A stretch of 64,000 nt of DNA from Magnetovibrio sp. PR-2. GTDB lineage: Bacteria > Pseudomonadota > Alphaproteobacteria > Rhodospirillales > Magnetovibrionaceae. Positions 44,099 to 53,968 of this stretch are shown piece by piece (positions within the stretch are counted from its first letter, which is position 1; each line of letters starts with the position of its first letter). The notes beneath the pieces were generated by a model. That model made no database searches. It was given only the letters and a program-made list of their open reading frames with translations, and was not told where the DNA came from. Location of the stretch: NCBI RefSeq assembly GCF_036689815.1, contig NZ_JBAHUR010000005.1, positions 47,501-111,500 of the forward strand, read 5' to 3'. A program made the position numbers and the translations under genes.

Positions 44099-44683
44099 AT
44101 GTCTCAGACAAAGTTCGATATCGCATCCGGGGCGCTAACCCGGCTTGGCGGAAACACAATCCAGGATTTTTCCGAAGACTCGCACGAGGCGACGGTGGTC
44201 GCGAACATTTATGACTCGCTCTTCGAACAGGCCCTCACCGAATACAATTGGAACTTCGCGAAGAAAAACACCCAACTGAGCAAGACCACATCGACCCCGG
44301 TTGATCCAAATTGGTCGTACGAGTATGCGCTCCCGTCCGATTATCTCCGCGCGGTCCAGGTCATGAACACGGCGGGTGGTGGTCTGACCTACGCGTCGGA
44401 CTATTCGATTGAACAGCAATTCGTGTACGCGAACCAAGACGGTTTGCTGATGAAATATCTGTACAAACCGGACGAGTCCAATCTGCCCCCGTGGTTTGTC
44501 TATTACTTCCAATCTGCACTGGCCTATCACATTTGCGAACCGATCACCGGGGTGGGATCGACCAAAGAGGTGCTTTGGCGCGAACTCGACGACTACCGCC
44601 GCAAAGCCACAGTTCAGGACAAGCTTGAGAACCCGGCCCAATCCGCGTTCCCGATCAGCTCGCTGATTCTGGCTCGGAGGTAA
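44099..44683 (+). CDS. Tail tubular protein A (T7 gp11-like)
   Basis: 194 residues. The start SQTKFDIASGALTRLGGNTI, the block ALTEYNWNFAKKNTQL and the later WFVYYFQSALAYHI are characteristic of podoviral gp11-type proteins, which form the ring beneath the portal. It is followed five bases on by the gp12-like gene. Confidence 0.9.
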   Translation: MSQTKFDIASGALTRLGGNTIQDFSEDSHEATVVANIYDSLFEQALTEYNWNFAKKNTQLSKTTSTPVDPNWSYEYALPSDYLRAVQVMNTAGGGLTYASDYSIEQQFVYANQDGLLMKYLYKPDESNLPPWFVYYFQSALAYHICEPITGVGSTKEVLWRELDDYRRKATVQDKLENPAQSAFPISSLILARR

Positions 44684-44688
44684 CCGGG

Positions 44689-46596
44689 ATGCCTCGTTTC
44701 AAGATCGCGCAATTCAGTTTCAACGCCGGAGAGTTCGGCCCGTACGTAGACGGTCGATCCGATTTGGAGTCGTACTCGAAGGGCGCACAACAGATCGACA
44801 ACTACATGGTGATGTTGCAGGGCGGGCTCAGTCGTCGCCCCGGCTTCAAATACATTGATGACGCGGCTGACGCGGTCCGGTTGACCCGGTTTAGTTTCTC
44901 GGACGAACAACAGTACCTGTTCGTGTTGTTTGATCAAAACATCAAGATTTACCGCAACGATGTCGAGGTGTTTGACTTCAACCTCGACGGTCAGTCCGTC
45001 CCATATGTGGAGGATGACATTCCGAGTTTGCGGTTCGCTCAGTCGTACGACACCATGTATGTGTTCCACAAGGATTATCCGGTCCGTCAGATCGTCCGTA
45101 ATGGCGCACACGACGACTGGACCATCTCAGAGGTGAGCTGGTCGAACGAACCGTTCAACCGGATCAACAAGACGGACGGGTGTACCCCTTCGGGCACATC
45201 CGGGACGATCACCCTGACCCTGACCGGGGTTTGGTGGACTTCGGACCACGTCGGGAAACGGGTCAAGATCAACGACGGTGTCGTTCTGATTACGGGGTAT
45301 TCCAGCCCGACCCAGATCACCGGTACGGTCGAGACCAATCTGATCAACTCGAACCAGTCGTACGAATGGTCCGAAAACCCTTGGCAACCCCAGTTCGGGT
45401 ATCCCCGCTCCGGTACGATCCATCAAGATCGCCTCGTAATTGGCGGGTCCGCCTACTTGCCCCAAACCGTTTGGGGGACACGAACCGGCTCGTATGGGGA
45501 TTTCGACCAGTCCAAAACCGATGACGATTACGCATGGACCTTTGATATCAGTTCGAACGAGGTCGCGGTGATCCGGGACGTGTTCAGCATCAAGGGGGCT
45601 TTGCAGATTTTCACCAACACGACTGAGTTCGTCGATGACAGCACCCCGATCACCCCGTCCAACGTGAACCCGAAACCCCAGACCACCCATGGTGTGGGGG
45701 ATGTTCCGGTCCTATCTGTCGCGGGTGAAACCCATTTCATTTCCGGCAACCGGGATATGTTGCGGTCAATGTACTACTCGTTCGAGAACGACACATTCTT
45801 GGCGAAAAACTACACCGCGTTTGCCCACGACATTCTGTCCGGGGTGAACTCGCTCAGCTTTATCCGGACCTTTTCGGACTACCAGAGTTCGTTTTTGTTT
45901 CTCACACAGGACGACGGGGAGATGCGTTGCCTGATGCTGGAGCCGTCCCAACAAGCGTTCGGGTGGTCCCGTATCGTCTCCGATGGTACTTTTCTGGACA
46001 GTCAGGTCGTCGATGATGAACTGTACGTGTTGGTCCGCCGCAACGGTGTGATCCGGATTGAGGAGCTTATCCCGGACGCGTTCTGTCTGGACAGTTGGGT
46101 CGAGGACACAGATGTGTCTAAAACCAATTGGGGCCCGTACGCGCACTTGGCAGACCGAGAGGTACAAGTCGTCGTGTACAACGACGATGATGTCCCCCTC
46201 GAACATGGAACGGTCACGGCTGACCCCAGTGGAAACATCGTGCTGGACGAGGCGTACGCACGGATCGTGGTCGGGCTCCCTTACACGAGTACGGTAACCA
46301 CAATGCCGTTGCAGTTCGCGATCCGTCAACAACCCATGCGGGGTGAACGCATCCGGAAGATTCGCGCTTGGGTGAACGTGTACAACACACAGGACCTAGC
46401 CGTGGACGGGAAGGATATCCCGTTACGCCAATTCGGTGATGAACTTCTGGATCAAGGTGTCCCGGCCCAATCCAAGAACATTTCGGTTCGCATGGGCGGG
46501 ATCAGTACCGATCCGGTCGTGACCCTGTCCAATGAATCCGTATTCCCGGCCACCATTTTGAACCTCTCGACCGAGGTCAAGGTAGGTATGCCATGA
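44689..46596 (+). CDS. Tail tubular protein B (T7 gp12-like)
   Basis: 635 residues, mainly beta. QFSFNAGEFGPYVDGRSDLE, GGLSRRPGFKYIDD and FSFSDEQQYLFVLF are typical openings of gp12-like nozzle proteins. Middle blocks such as SYGDFDQSKTDDDYAWTFDI are also family features. It forms the tail nozzle. Its last four bases overlap the next start. Confidence 0.9.
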   Translation: MPRFKIAQFSFNAGEFGPYVDGRSDLESYSKGAQQIDNYMVMLQGGLSRRPGFKYIDDAADAVRLTRFSFSDEQQYLFVLFDQNIKIYRNDVEVFDFNLDGQSVPYVEDDIPSLRFAQSYDTMYVFHKDYPVRQIVRNGAHDDWTISEVSWSNEPFNRINKTDGCTPSGTSGTITLTLTGVWWTSDHVGKRVKINDGVVLITGYSSPTQITGTVETNLINSNQSYEWSENPWQPQFGYPRSGTIHQDRLVIGGSAYLPQTVWGTRTGSYGDFDQSKTDDDYAWTFDISSNEVAVIRDVFSIKGALQIFTNTTEFVDDSTPITPSNVNPKPQTTHGVGDVPVLSVAGETHFISGNRDMLRSMYYSFENDTFLAKNYTAFAHDILSGVNSLSFIRTFSDYQSSFLFLTQDDGEMRCLMLEPSQQAFGWSRIVSDGTFLDSQVVDDELYVLVRRNGVIRIEELIPDAFCLDSWVEDTDVSKTNWGPYAHLADREVQVVVYNDDDVPLEHGTVTADPSGNIVLDEAYARIVVGLPYTSTVTTMPLQFAIRQQPMRGERIRKIRAWVNVYNTQDLAVDGKDIPLRQFGDELLDQGVPAQSKNISVRMGGISTDPVVTLSNESVFPATILNLSTEVKVGMP

Positions 46597-47060
46597 CTCT
46601 AGAACAGTTTGAAATCCGAGAAGTCCGCGAATCCGATATCCACTACATGTGGGCGAACATGCGCGCATCTGATCGGGCCGAAATGTCCGTGAGCGGGCTG
46701 ACCCCGGATAACTACTTAGACCGGATGTCTCGAACATTCCAAGAGGTCGTCTTGCACGAGGGCGTCCCCATGGTGCTGTACGGGGCAAACCCTTCGGTTG
46801 CCGCTCTGATCTTTGCCCTGATCGGTACTGATCAGCTTGATCGGTTTCCCAAGACGTTCACCCGGTCCAGTCGTTCGTATGTGCGCAACCGTCTGCGCGA
46901 ACACTTCCCGATGACCGGGCTGGTGTTTCCAGACGTGGAGAATACGAAAACTATCCGTTGGCTTGATCGGATCGGATTCGAACAGGTCCGCCCGGTTAAA
47001 GCCCCAAACGGGGCATTCATGCTGATGGAATACAAGGGAGTACGATCTGATGTGTTTTGA
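46593..47060 (+). CDS. Internal virion protein A-like (T7 gp13-type, GNAT-like)
   Basis: 155 residues. REVRESDIHYMWANMRASDR and TKTIRWLDRIGFEQ suggest a degenerate GNAT fold, as in T7 gp13-type proteins. It may help package the internal core rather than acetylate. It overlaps the next gene by 11 bases. Confidence 0.75.
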   Translation: MTLEQFEIREVRESDIHYMWANMRASDRAEMSVSGLTPDNYLDRMSRTFQEVVLHEGVPMVLYGANPSVAALIFALIGTDQLDRFPKTFTRSSRSYVRNRLREHFPMTGLVFPDVENTKTIRWLDRIGFEQVRPVKAPNGAFMLMEYKGVRSDVF

Positions 47061-47517
47061 TCCGATCACAATTGGTGCTTTGACGATCACCGCAATGGAC
47101 GCGGTGATGGTTGGGGCCGGTTTGGCAGCAACCATGCAAGGGATGAACAGCGCCAAAGCCCAAGCAAAAGCCCAGGCACAACAGTACGAATATCAAGCCC
47201 AAGTCACGGAATTGGATTCCGCACTACGCGTGGACGAACAACGTCGTAAAGCCGCTGCCCTGACCTCGACCCAACGGGCCCTATACGGGGCGTCGGGTGC
47301 ATCGGGCGGTTCTGCAACGGTTCTTGACGTCCTTGGGTCCACCCATGAGAACGCCGGTTTTAACATCTACAACGAACAACTTGCCGGACAACTTGGGGCC
47401 GGAGCAAGTCGTACCAGTGCGGGTGCGGCCATTGCGAACGGTCACAATAGTGCGGTTGGGTCAATGATGAACTTCGGGGTCGGCTTGGCTACCCAAATGA
47501 ACTCGAAAAAAGCATAA
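47050..47517 (+). CDS. Internal virion protein B-like (T7 gp14-type)
   Basis: 155 residues: a hydrophobic start, then an Ala/Gln-rich coiled coil (KAQAKAQAQQYEYQAQ) and a Gly/Ala-rich end with ALYGASGASGGSATVLDVL. These features are shared by gp14-like proteins, which are ejected and form the outer-membrane pore. Confidence 0.82.
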   Translation: MCFDPITIGALTITAMDAVMVGAGLAATMQGMNSAKAQAKAQAQQYEYQAQVTELDSALRVDEQRRKAAALTSTQRALYGASGASGGSATVLDVLGSTHENAGFNIYNEQLAGQLGAGASRTSAGAAIANGHNSAVGSMMNFGVGLATQMNSKKA

Positions 47518-47531
47518 GGAGGGAGGCCCAC

Positions 47532-49766
47532 ATGGTAAAAATTCCGCGCTCAGAAACTGGTGCCCGTTCGCTCCCGCGTGTCCGTTGGGCTGTCGCATCC
47601 GATCAGACTTCGATGTGGAACGGGCTGACCAGCACCGCGCTCAGTCACGTCGGGAAAGGACGCGACCACGAGATGATCATCAAGCAGGCTCAGGATCAAG
47701 CAGCCGCTGACGCAGCCGCCGATGCTGAACGTGTCGCCCAAGAGGGTGGCGATCCTTTGATGGCCCTCAAGGATGGTGATTCCGTCTGGGGGACCACCAA
47801 AGCGGACGACGCCTATAATGAGGCGCGCAGGATGTACTTCGCGGTTCAGAAAGAAAATCAACTCGCTCAGACCCTGACCCAGCTACACCAGGACAATCCC
47901 AACGATATCGAGGCTTATCAAAAAGCAGTCCGCGATCACCGCAAGACGTTTTTGGAATCGGTTCCGGCTGAACAGATCGTCGCATTGGGGGCCAAGTACG
48001 ACGCACAAGCCACCAATTTGGGCGCAAAGGTCCAGGCCGAACAGGAACGCGTATTCCATGCAGGACGACTGGGCGAATACACACAGACCCTGGAAACGTT
48101 GGAGTCCGAAATCACCAATGCGATTTTGCACGGGGACACCATGACGGGTTCCGGGGAAAGCCTGGAATCCGCAACCAGCCGGACACACACGATCTTGATG
48201 AACATGTTCGAGCAAAAACTGATCGGGGCTAAAAGTTTGCGCAGTCAGGAACTTGCGATCCGGACCAAGATGCGTCGGGCAGAATGGCGTCGTTCATTCC
48301 GGGGGCTGGTCGAACAGAATCCCGAACAGGCCCAAGACGTGATTGACGCGATGAAATCCGGGGACGCATCCACGATGCGTGATCTGGGCATTGACCCGAA
48401 TGAGTTTCGCGGGACCCCGTTGGATTCGGACGAACGTATTCGTTTGGCGAACACGTTGGAGACCGAGCTGACCCAAGGTAAAGCCAGTCAAACCGTGGCG
48501 AAAGGACGCGTGCGTTCGGCCATGCGCGACCAACTCAGTTCGGCCCGCAACACCGGAGAGTTCAACCCGGACATCATCGATCAGGCCGGGACCATGTTCG
48601 GGCCTGAGGTTGCCGAAGACTTCCGTCAGGACATCTCTATCGCGCAAGCCGGACATCAGGCGTTTAAGATGGTCCTGAACGATCCCGCACGCACCCGCGA
48701 GATTTTCGACCAGCTCAAACCGGAACCGGGTGGTGAAAATTATGATGCACGGATGTCCGCGTACGAGACCGCCCGCAAGCAGTTCGAAACGTTCCAGACC
48801 ATGATCGACCCGTTTGACAAGAAGTTTGATCCGGTCGGGGCGATCCAGTCCGCCTATGGTACGGATGACCCCGACACGATTTTGGGTATCCAAGAAAAGT
48901 GGGGGCTTCGCACACACCAACGGTCAATCCTGACCCGTGGGGATGCTGAGCGTCGGGTCGATGCGATTGACCAATTGGAGCCCGGCCAACGGATCGCGGC
49001 CCTGAACGCGCTTCGGGGTGAATACCAGGATGACCAGTTCAAGCTGGTCTACAACGATCTGGTCCGTGCAGGAATGAACCCGTCCACCTCTATCTTGATG
49101 AACACGCAAAAGTTCCCCCAACTGAATCGTGCGATGTCCCAGGCCCTTATGATCGACCGTAAGGACCTGAACGAGGAGTACAAGAAACGGTCCGAGGGCG
49201 GCAAAAGTTTGCGTCAACTGGTCGAGAAGGTTGATCAGGAAATGTCCGCGTACAAGTTGACGATCACGGGCCCGCTCAGTCAGCACAACACGAACGCGTT
49301 CAATTCGGCCCGCTATCGTTCATATCAGGCGTACCGCGACACACTTTCACACACCGCGTTGTTCTTGATGAACTCGGGAATGTCCGCTTCGGATGCGGTC
49401 GATGCGACCGTGGGCAAGTTCACCTCGCAATGGGCACTTGAGGGATCATATCGGGTCCCGGCCCAACACAACGCGAACCACGTCCGCGATACCGCCGAAA
49501 CGTTTTTGAACGACATCGGCTCGCTCATTTCGGATCGTGATCAAGCGGATGCGCTTCGCCGGTCCGGCTATTGGATGACAAACGAGGACGAAACCGGTCT
49601 GATCTTGATGACCGAGTTCGGTATGCCCGCGCACGGGAAGGACGGACGGATTGAGATCAAGTTTGAAGACGCCGCCAAGGTCGGACGCAAGGCCGAACGC
49701 GATGATCTGAACGATGTCGAGGATGAGGTCCACGACATTCTCCTAGAAAAGGGGATTCCTCATTAA
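47532..49766 (+). CDS. Internal virion protein, T7 gp15-like
   Basis: 744 residues, mostly helical and soluble, following GGAGGGAGG. In size, order and composition it corresponds to the second ejected core protein of T7-type phages. I see no catalytic motif. It shares a base with the next gene (TAATG). Confidence 0.8.
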   Translation: MVKIPRSETGARSLPRVRWAVASDQTSMWNGLTSTALSHVGKGRDHEMIIKQAQDQAAADAAADAERVAQEGGDPLMALKDGDSVWGTTKADDAYNEARRMYFAVQKENQLAQTLTQLHQDNPNDIEAYQKAVRDHRKTFLESVPAEQIVALGAKYDAQATNLGAKVQAEQERVFHAGRLGEYTQTLETLESEITNAILHGDTMTGSGESLESATSRTHTILMNMFEQKLIGAKSLRSQELAIRTKMRRAEWRRSFRGLVEQNPEQAQDVIDAMKSGDASTMRDLGIDPNEFRGTPLDSDERIRLANTLETELTQGKASQTVAKGRVRSAMRDQLSSARNTGEFNPDIIDQAGTMFGPEVAEDFRQDISIAQAGHQAFKMVLNDPARTREIFDQLKPEPGGENYDARMSAYETARKQFETFQTMIDPFDKKFDPVGAIQSAYGTDDPDTILGIQEKWGLRTHQRSILTRGDAERRVDAIDQLEPGQRIAALNALRGEYQDDQFKLVYNDLVRAGMNPSTSILMNTQKFPQLNRAMSQALMIDRKDLNEEYKKRSEGGKSLRQLVEKVDQEMSAYKLTITGPLSQHNTNAFNSARYRSYQAYRDTLSHTALFLMNSGMSASDAVDATVGKFTSQWALEGSYRVPAQHNANHVRDTAETFLNDIGSLISDRDQADALRRSGYWMTNEDETGLILMTEFGMPAHGKDGRIEIKFEDAAKVGRKAERDDLNDVEDEVHDILLEKGIPH

Positions 49767-51403
49767 TGTCTGATTTTAACTTTTTGATCCCGATGGACTA
49801 CGAGGATGATCCGGACCACTGGGATCGGATGAAACACCTCTCGATCACCTCTACTGGTGACGCAATGGACGCGGCTGTAGACCGGGCTTGGTACTACAAC
49901 CCGATGCAATCGGTTCGACGCATGTGGGAATTCGATGACGCTCGATCCGAGACGTCCCGTTTCCTGACCGAGGACGAGTACAAGGAGTCGGAATATGCCC
50001 GTCCAGGTGTGTTCTTTGACGACGGTGTCAAAGAGAGCGTTGCCGCGATCACCGCAAAACGGTTTGATGAGCGGGCACAGTTCAACGACGTTATCAATCG
50101 GGCCCCGGACGGGTTTTGGACCCAGGCCGGAATCATCGGTACGGAATTCGCGGTCAGCATGGCTGACCCGTTCAACTTGGCAACCGCACTGATTCCCGGC
50201 CTGGGTCTGGGCTTGCGTGCCGGTTCATTTGGTGCAGCCGCCGCACGTGGTGCGACTGCGGGTGTGATCGGTGCAGCCGCTGTTGAACCGTTGATCTATA
50301 CCGCTGCCCGTCAAGAGCAAGACAACGATTACACCGCGTTGGACTCGTTGATGAACATGACCGTGGGCGGTGTCTTGGGTGGATCGTTTGGTGTGGCGGG
50401 TAAAAAGTTTTCGGACTGGCGTGCAAGCCGGGCCAAGACCGATCCCGAAGCGCGCCAACTCAATCCGCTTGATTTTCGTGAATCGATCACCCCGGACACA
50501 CACATCGGTGCATTCCGAACCGCCCTGGCACAAATCGCCTCAGATCGTGCCGTCGATGTCAGCACAGTATTGGAGTTAGACCCGATTAGTGGTGCACATG
50601 CCCGTTCGGGTGCTACCGGCAACCCCAAACGGTTTGTCCCGATTGATGCTGAATTTGAGACCGAGATCGGTGCTAAGCGTGCACTGACGGCACTTCGGGG
50701 AAACGGTATCAAACTGGGGGGTTCTGGAACGGTTCGCGTATCTGGTGATCGTGCCGTACGTATCCAACAGACCCCAGGCGGCAAGTGGACCATACAGGTC
50801 GAGACCGCAAGCCAACCCGTAACCAACACGAACGGAAAAATCCGCGCATTCACCACGGAAGAACAAGCCGTGAAATTCGTTCGTGAATCCGGTGAACGTG
50901 GTTTGCGTCACGTCGAAATGGGCGACGGCTTGTGGATGGTTCTTCGTAACAGCACCCCGGACGATGCCCGTGTTCAGGTTGATCTCAACCGGACGGTTCG
51001 GGCAAAAGCCAATTTGGACGAACCGGTTGACGTCGCATACGAACGGATCGTTCAGGAAGCCGGTGGGGAACCCGTATTGAGCCAAACAGGTTCACCGAAA
51101 CACGTTCTGGGTCCAGATGAAATTCGTGAACGCGCGCGGGCCAACCACGCGAGTCGTGTTGGTCCGGGTGCAATGGACGACGATCCGGTTGAACTTCATT
51201 CCGTAGATAACAGCATGGATGAATTGGTCAAACAGGTCGAACAGGTCGATGCTGATCTAGCCGCGATTGAACGAAGCAATCCGGAATTTCTTGACGAAAT
51301 TCGCGACGAGATGACTGAGGTCGATCTCGAATTGAAACGATTGGACGATTTTGAACAAGCCGCGTCGATTGCGATTGCGTGCGGTATTGGGAAACAAATA
51401 TGA
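49766..51403 (+). CDS. Internal virion protein with Gly/Ala-rich hydrophobic segment
   Basis: 545 residues. A hydrophobic Gly/Ala-rich stretch (about 130-205, with AAAARGATAGVIGAAAVEPL) could cross a membrane upon ejection, a property of gp16-like core proteins. The end is an acidic coiled coil. It overlaps the next gene by four bases. T7 gp16 counterparts are much larger; here the role seems divided between this and the next product. Confidence 0.72.
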   Translation: MSDFNFLIPMDYEDDPDHWDRMKHLSITSTGDAMDAAVDRAWYYNPMQSVRRMWEFDDARSETSRFLTEDEYKESEYARPGVFFDDGVKESVAAITAKRFDERAQFNDVINRAPDGFWTQAGIIGTEFAVSMADPFNLATALIPGLGLGLRAGSFGAAAARGATAGVIGAAAVEPLIYTAARQEQDNDYTALDSLMNMTVGGVLGGSFGVAGKKFSDWRASRAKTDPEARQLNPLDFRESITPDTHIGAFRTALAQIASDRAVDVSTVLELDPISGAHARSGATGNPKRFVPIDAEFETEIGAKRALTALRGNGIKLGGSGTVRVSGDRAVRIQQTPGGKWTIQVETASQPVTNTNGKIRAFTTEEQAVKFVRESGERGLRHVEMGDGLWMVLRNSTPDDARVQVDLNRTVRAKANLDEPVDVAYERIVQEAGGEPVLSQTGSPKHVLGPDEIRERARANHASRVGPGAMDDDPVELHSVDNSMDELVKQVEQVDADLAAIERSNPEFLDEIRDEMTEVDLELKRLDDFEQAASIAIACGIGKQI

Positions 51404-53922
51404 GCACAAAGAAAAAATGTCGCGTCATGATCCAGAACGCTGGATTGGACCTGTCCGAAAAAGACATCAATGATCTCGTCACGAAACTTGACCGTGACGC
51501 GCAACGTGCGCGCCATTTCGGGGACACCCGCACGTTCGAAGAGGTCGCAATGGAACGGTTCGAAGAGCGGATCAGCGAAAAGCGAAAGGAAGTTTTCGTC
51601 AAGAAGCGTCGTGTCCAGTTCAAGGCGTTGGCCCAAAAGCGCGCGTTCGATTATATCGACCGATACCGCGAAGGTGTTTATGAACAGACCGGACAAGAGG
51701 CCAACTATTACGACGCGTTCAAAGCGTACTTGGTCGGCACAGAGGACGGGATGGCGTTTGGCTCTCGTCAATCCGTGGATGCGCGCCAAAAAGCATTGGA
51801 GCGAGAATTCGCGGGCCGATTTCTGAACGACCTTGAGAAAGCCGACTTGACCGAGATTGCGGTCCGAGGTGACTTGGATCGGGATGTCGCACGTGAAATG
51901 TTTGGCGGACTTGACGAGTCTGTAACCGGCAACAAGCAGGCGTTCGAGTACGCGAAGATTCTACGCCGGTCCCAGGATCACATTCTGGCTCGGATGAACC
52001 GGGCCGGTGCATGGATCGATCAGGACCCCAGCTACATCATCCGTCAACAGCATGACCGCCAAAAGATGTTCAAGCATGGCGAACAGGCTTGGATCGACCA
52101 CATCAAAGGTAAACTGGACTGGAACCGGATCGCCCGTGAACAAGATTTGCTCCCGGAAGAGTACGACCGGTTCCTCTCGAATGTTTGGAAAAACCTGACC
52201 ATCGGGAAAAAATTCGAGGGCCGGTCCATGGCTGGTTCCGGTAACCTTGCGGAACGCGTATCGGCGGAACGGATTCTCCATTTCAAGGACGCGTACTCGT
52301 TTTTGGACTACCACATGGGCGATCAGTTTGGTGCACAGACCACATTGTCCCAGACCAGCACGCACGCGATTTATCAGGCCGCGAACAACACCGGCTTGAT
52401 GGAATCGTTCGGGACCAACCCGGATGATTTGTTCGAGACCATCGTGGGGAAAATCGGAAACGCGTTGCGTGATGATCCCACAAGTGCCCGTGCGTTCAGC
52501 CGGAAACGGGGACAGCTTGACGACTATTGGAACCAGATCACCGGTAAGGTCAACCAGACCAACAACCCGACCAGGGCCGCGATTGGTTCGGACATTCGCG
52601 CGCTCCAATCCATGAGCAAATTGGGCGGGGCGTTGTTGGCGTCGTTCGCGGACTTCGGCACGAAAGCCTCAGAGTTGAATTTCCAGGGCATGGGGCTGAC
52701 CCAATCTTGGGCTAAGTCGCTCACTGGTTTCACTCGTAACCTTGGGGATGGCGAACGCGACGAGGCGTTGCGTTTGATCGGTATCGGGATGGACGGAATC
52801 CTCGGTCGTATTCATGCGCGCTTTCACGGGGTTGATGAGGTCCCCGGTCGGATGTCGCGCCACCTGAATACGTTCTTTCGGTTGAATGGTCTGCAATGGT
52901 GGACCGAGGCACAACAGGCCGGTACGGTCAAAATTTTATCCGCGCACCTGGGCAATCACGCGGACAAGCCCATGGCTGAACTAAACCAGAGTATGCAGCG
53001 AGTCATGCGCATGTACGGGTTTGATGAGGCCGAATGGAATCTACTCCGGACGCAAGCCGTCAAAACAATCGACGGTCAAAAGTATTTGGTGACCGATCCG
53101 CTACGCAAACTGTCCAGTCAAAAGATTCGCACTCACTTGGTCGAACAACGCGGTCTTGATCCCAAAGAGGTCAGCCCGGCTGAAATTGCGCGGTATCGTG
53201 ACGACCTGGAAACTCGCGTCCGTTCGTACTTTGAAGACTCCGCAACACACACGATCCCGGAGCCGAGCGCGAAAGAGCAAGCTTGGCTGACCCAGGGGAC
53301 CGATCCCGGTTCGATTGTGGGCATGGCGATGCGGTTTATAACTCAATTTAAAGCGTTCCCGGTCAGCTACACCAGCAAGACCCTGGGACGTCAAATTCGC
53401 GGTCGTGGCCTGCAATACGGGCCAAAGGTTTGGCTCCAGAATGGGGGGGCGTCCGGTGTTGCTCACCTGATCGCGGCCAGTACCGTCATGGGTTACCTGA
53501 GTATGACCGCAAAAGATTTTGTAGCCGGTCGTACCCCGCGCGACCTGAGCAAGCCAGAGACTTGGCAGGAGTCCCTATTGAGGGGTGGCGGACTGGGCAT
53601 TTACGGAGATTTCCTGTTCGGGCAATTCAACCGGTACGGATCGAGCCCGCTTGAGGTGCTCACCGGTCCGACCATCGGAATGGGCTCGCAATTGCTCCGG
53701 GCCTACGGGAAGGTCCTCGAAGGTGATCCCGAAGGTGGGGCCGAACTCGGATTCAAGACCGGTGTCGGAATGGTCCCATATGGGAATATGTTTTACACAA
53801 AGTTGGCTGTGGATTATTTGATCCTGAACGAGATCAACGAGATGATCAATCCCGGTTACAAGACACGGATGCAACTTCGCGCGCAAGATCGGGGTCAAGA
53901 CTATTGGCTCCCGCCAAACTGA
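51400..53922 (+). CDS. Large internal virion protein
   Basis: 840 residues from the ATG at 51400, which overlaps the preceding stop. Strongly helical; the N-terminal 100 residues are very charged. A later part (about 620-700) has GSIVGMAMRFITQFKAFPVS and VAHLIAASTVMGYLSMTAKD, which suggest membrane-active segments. Position between core proteins and tail fibre makes it an ejected core protein, comparable to the C-terminal part of T7 gp16. Confidence 0.78.
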   Translation: MSTKKKCRVMIQNAGLDLSEKDINDLVTKLDRDAQRARHFGDTRTFEEVAMERFEERISEKRKEVFVKKRRVQFKALAQKRAFDYIDRYREGVYEQTGQEANYYDAFKAYLVGTEDGMAFGSRQSVDARQKALEREFAGRFLNDLEKADLTEIAVRGDLDRDVAREMFGGLDESVTGNKQAFEYAKILRRSQDHILARMNRAGAWIDQDPSYIIRQQHDRQKMFKHGEQAWIDHIKGKLDWNRIAREQDLLPEEYDRFLSNVWKNLTIGKKFEGRSMAGSGNLAERVSAERILHFKDAYSFLDYHMGDQFGAQTTLSQTSTHAIYQAANNTGLMESFGTNPDDLFETIVGKIGNALRDDPTSARAFSRKRGQLDDYWNQITGKVNQTNNPTRAAIGSDIRALQSMSKLGGALLASFADFGTKASELNFQGMGLTQSWAKSLTGFTRNLGDGERDEALRLIGIGMDGILGRIHARFHGVDEVPGRMSRHLNTFFRLNGLQWWTEAQQAGTVKILSAHLGNHADKPMAELNQSMQRVMRMYGFDEAEWNLLRTQAVKTIDGQKYLVTDPLRKLSSQKIRTHLVEQRGLDPKEVSPAEIARYRDDLETRVRSYFEDSATHTIPEPSAKEQAWLTQGTDPGSIVGMAMRFITQFKAFPVSYTSKTLGRQIRGRGLQYGPKVWLQNGGASGVAHLIAASTVMGYLSMTAKDFVAGRTPRDLSKPETWQESLLRGGGLGIYGDFLFGQFNRYGSSPLEVLTGPTIGMGSQLLRAYGKVLEGDPEGGAELGFKTGVGMVPYGNMFYTKLAVDYLILNEINEMINPGYKTRMQLRAQDRGQDYWLPPN

Positions 53923-53929
53923 TCCAGCC

Positions 53930-53968
53930 CGATAAATACCCTTGAATCAAAATTGAGGGTATTTATCG
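53930..53968 (+). promoter_or_regulatory. TAAATA late promoter with 13-bp hairpin over the tail-fibre ribosome site
   Basis: CGATAAATACCCT (53930-53942) is the exact reverse complement of AGGGTATTTATCG (53956-53968), leaving a 13-base loop. The right arm holds the ribosome binding site GAGGGT of the tail-fibre gene (ATG at 53969). The predicted transcription start after TAAATA (53933-53938) is 53944, inside the loop, so the left arm is missing from promoter-born RNA. Confidence 0.78.

Noticed and set aside
53960-53965. Minus-strand TAAATA facing the large internal virion gene
   Set aside because: It is the mirror half of the hairpin before the tail-fibre gene and would only drive antisense RNA; the palindrome explains it.
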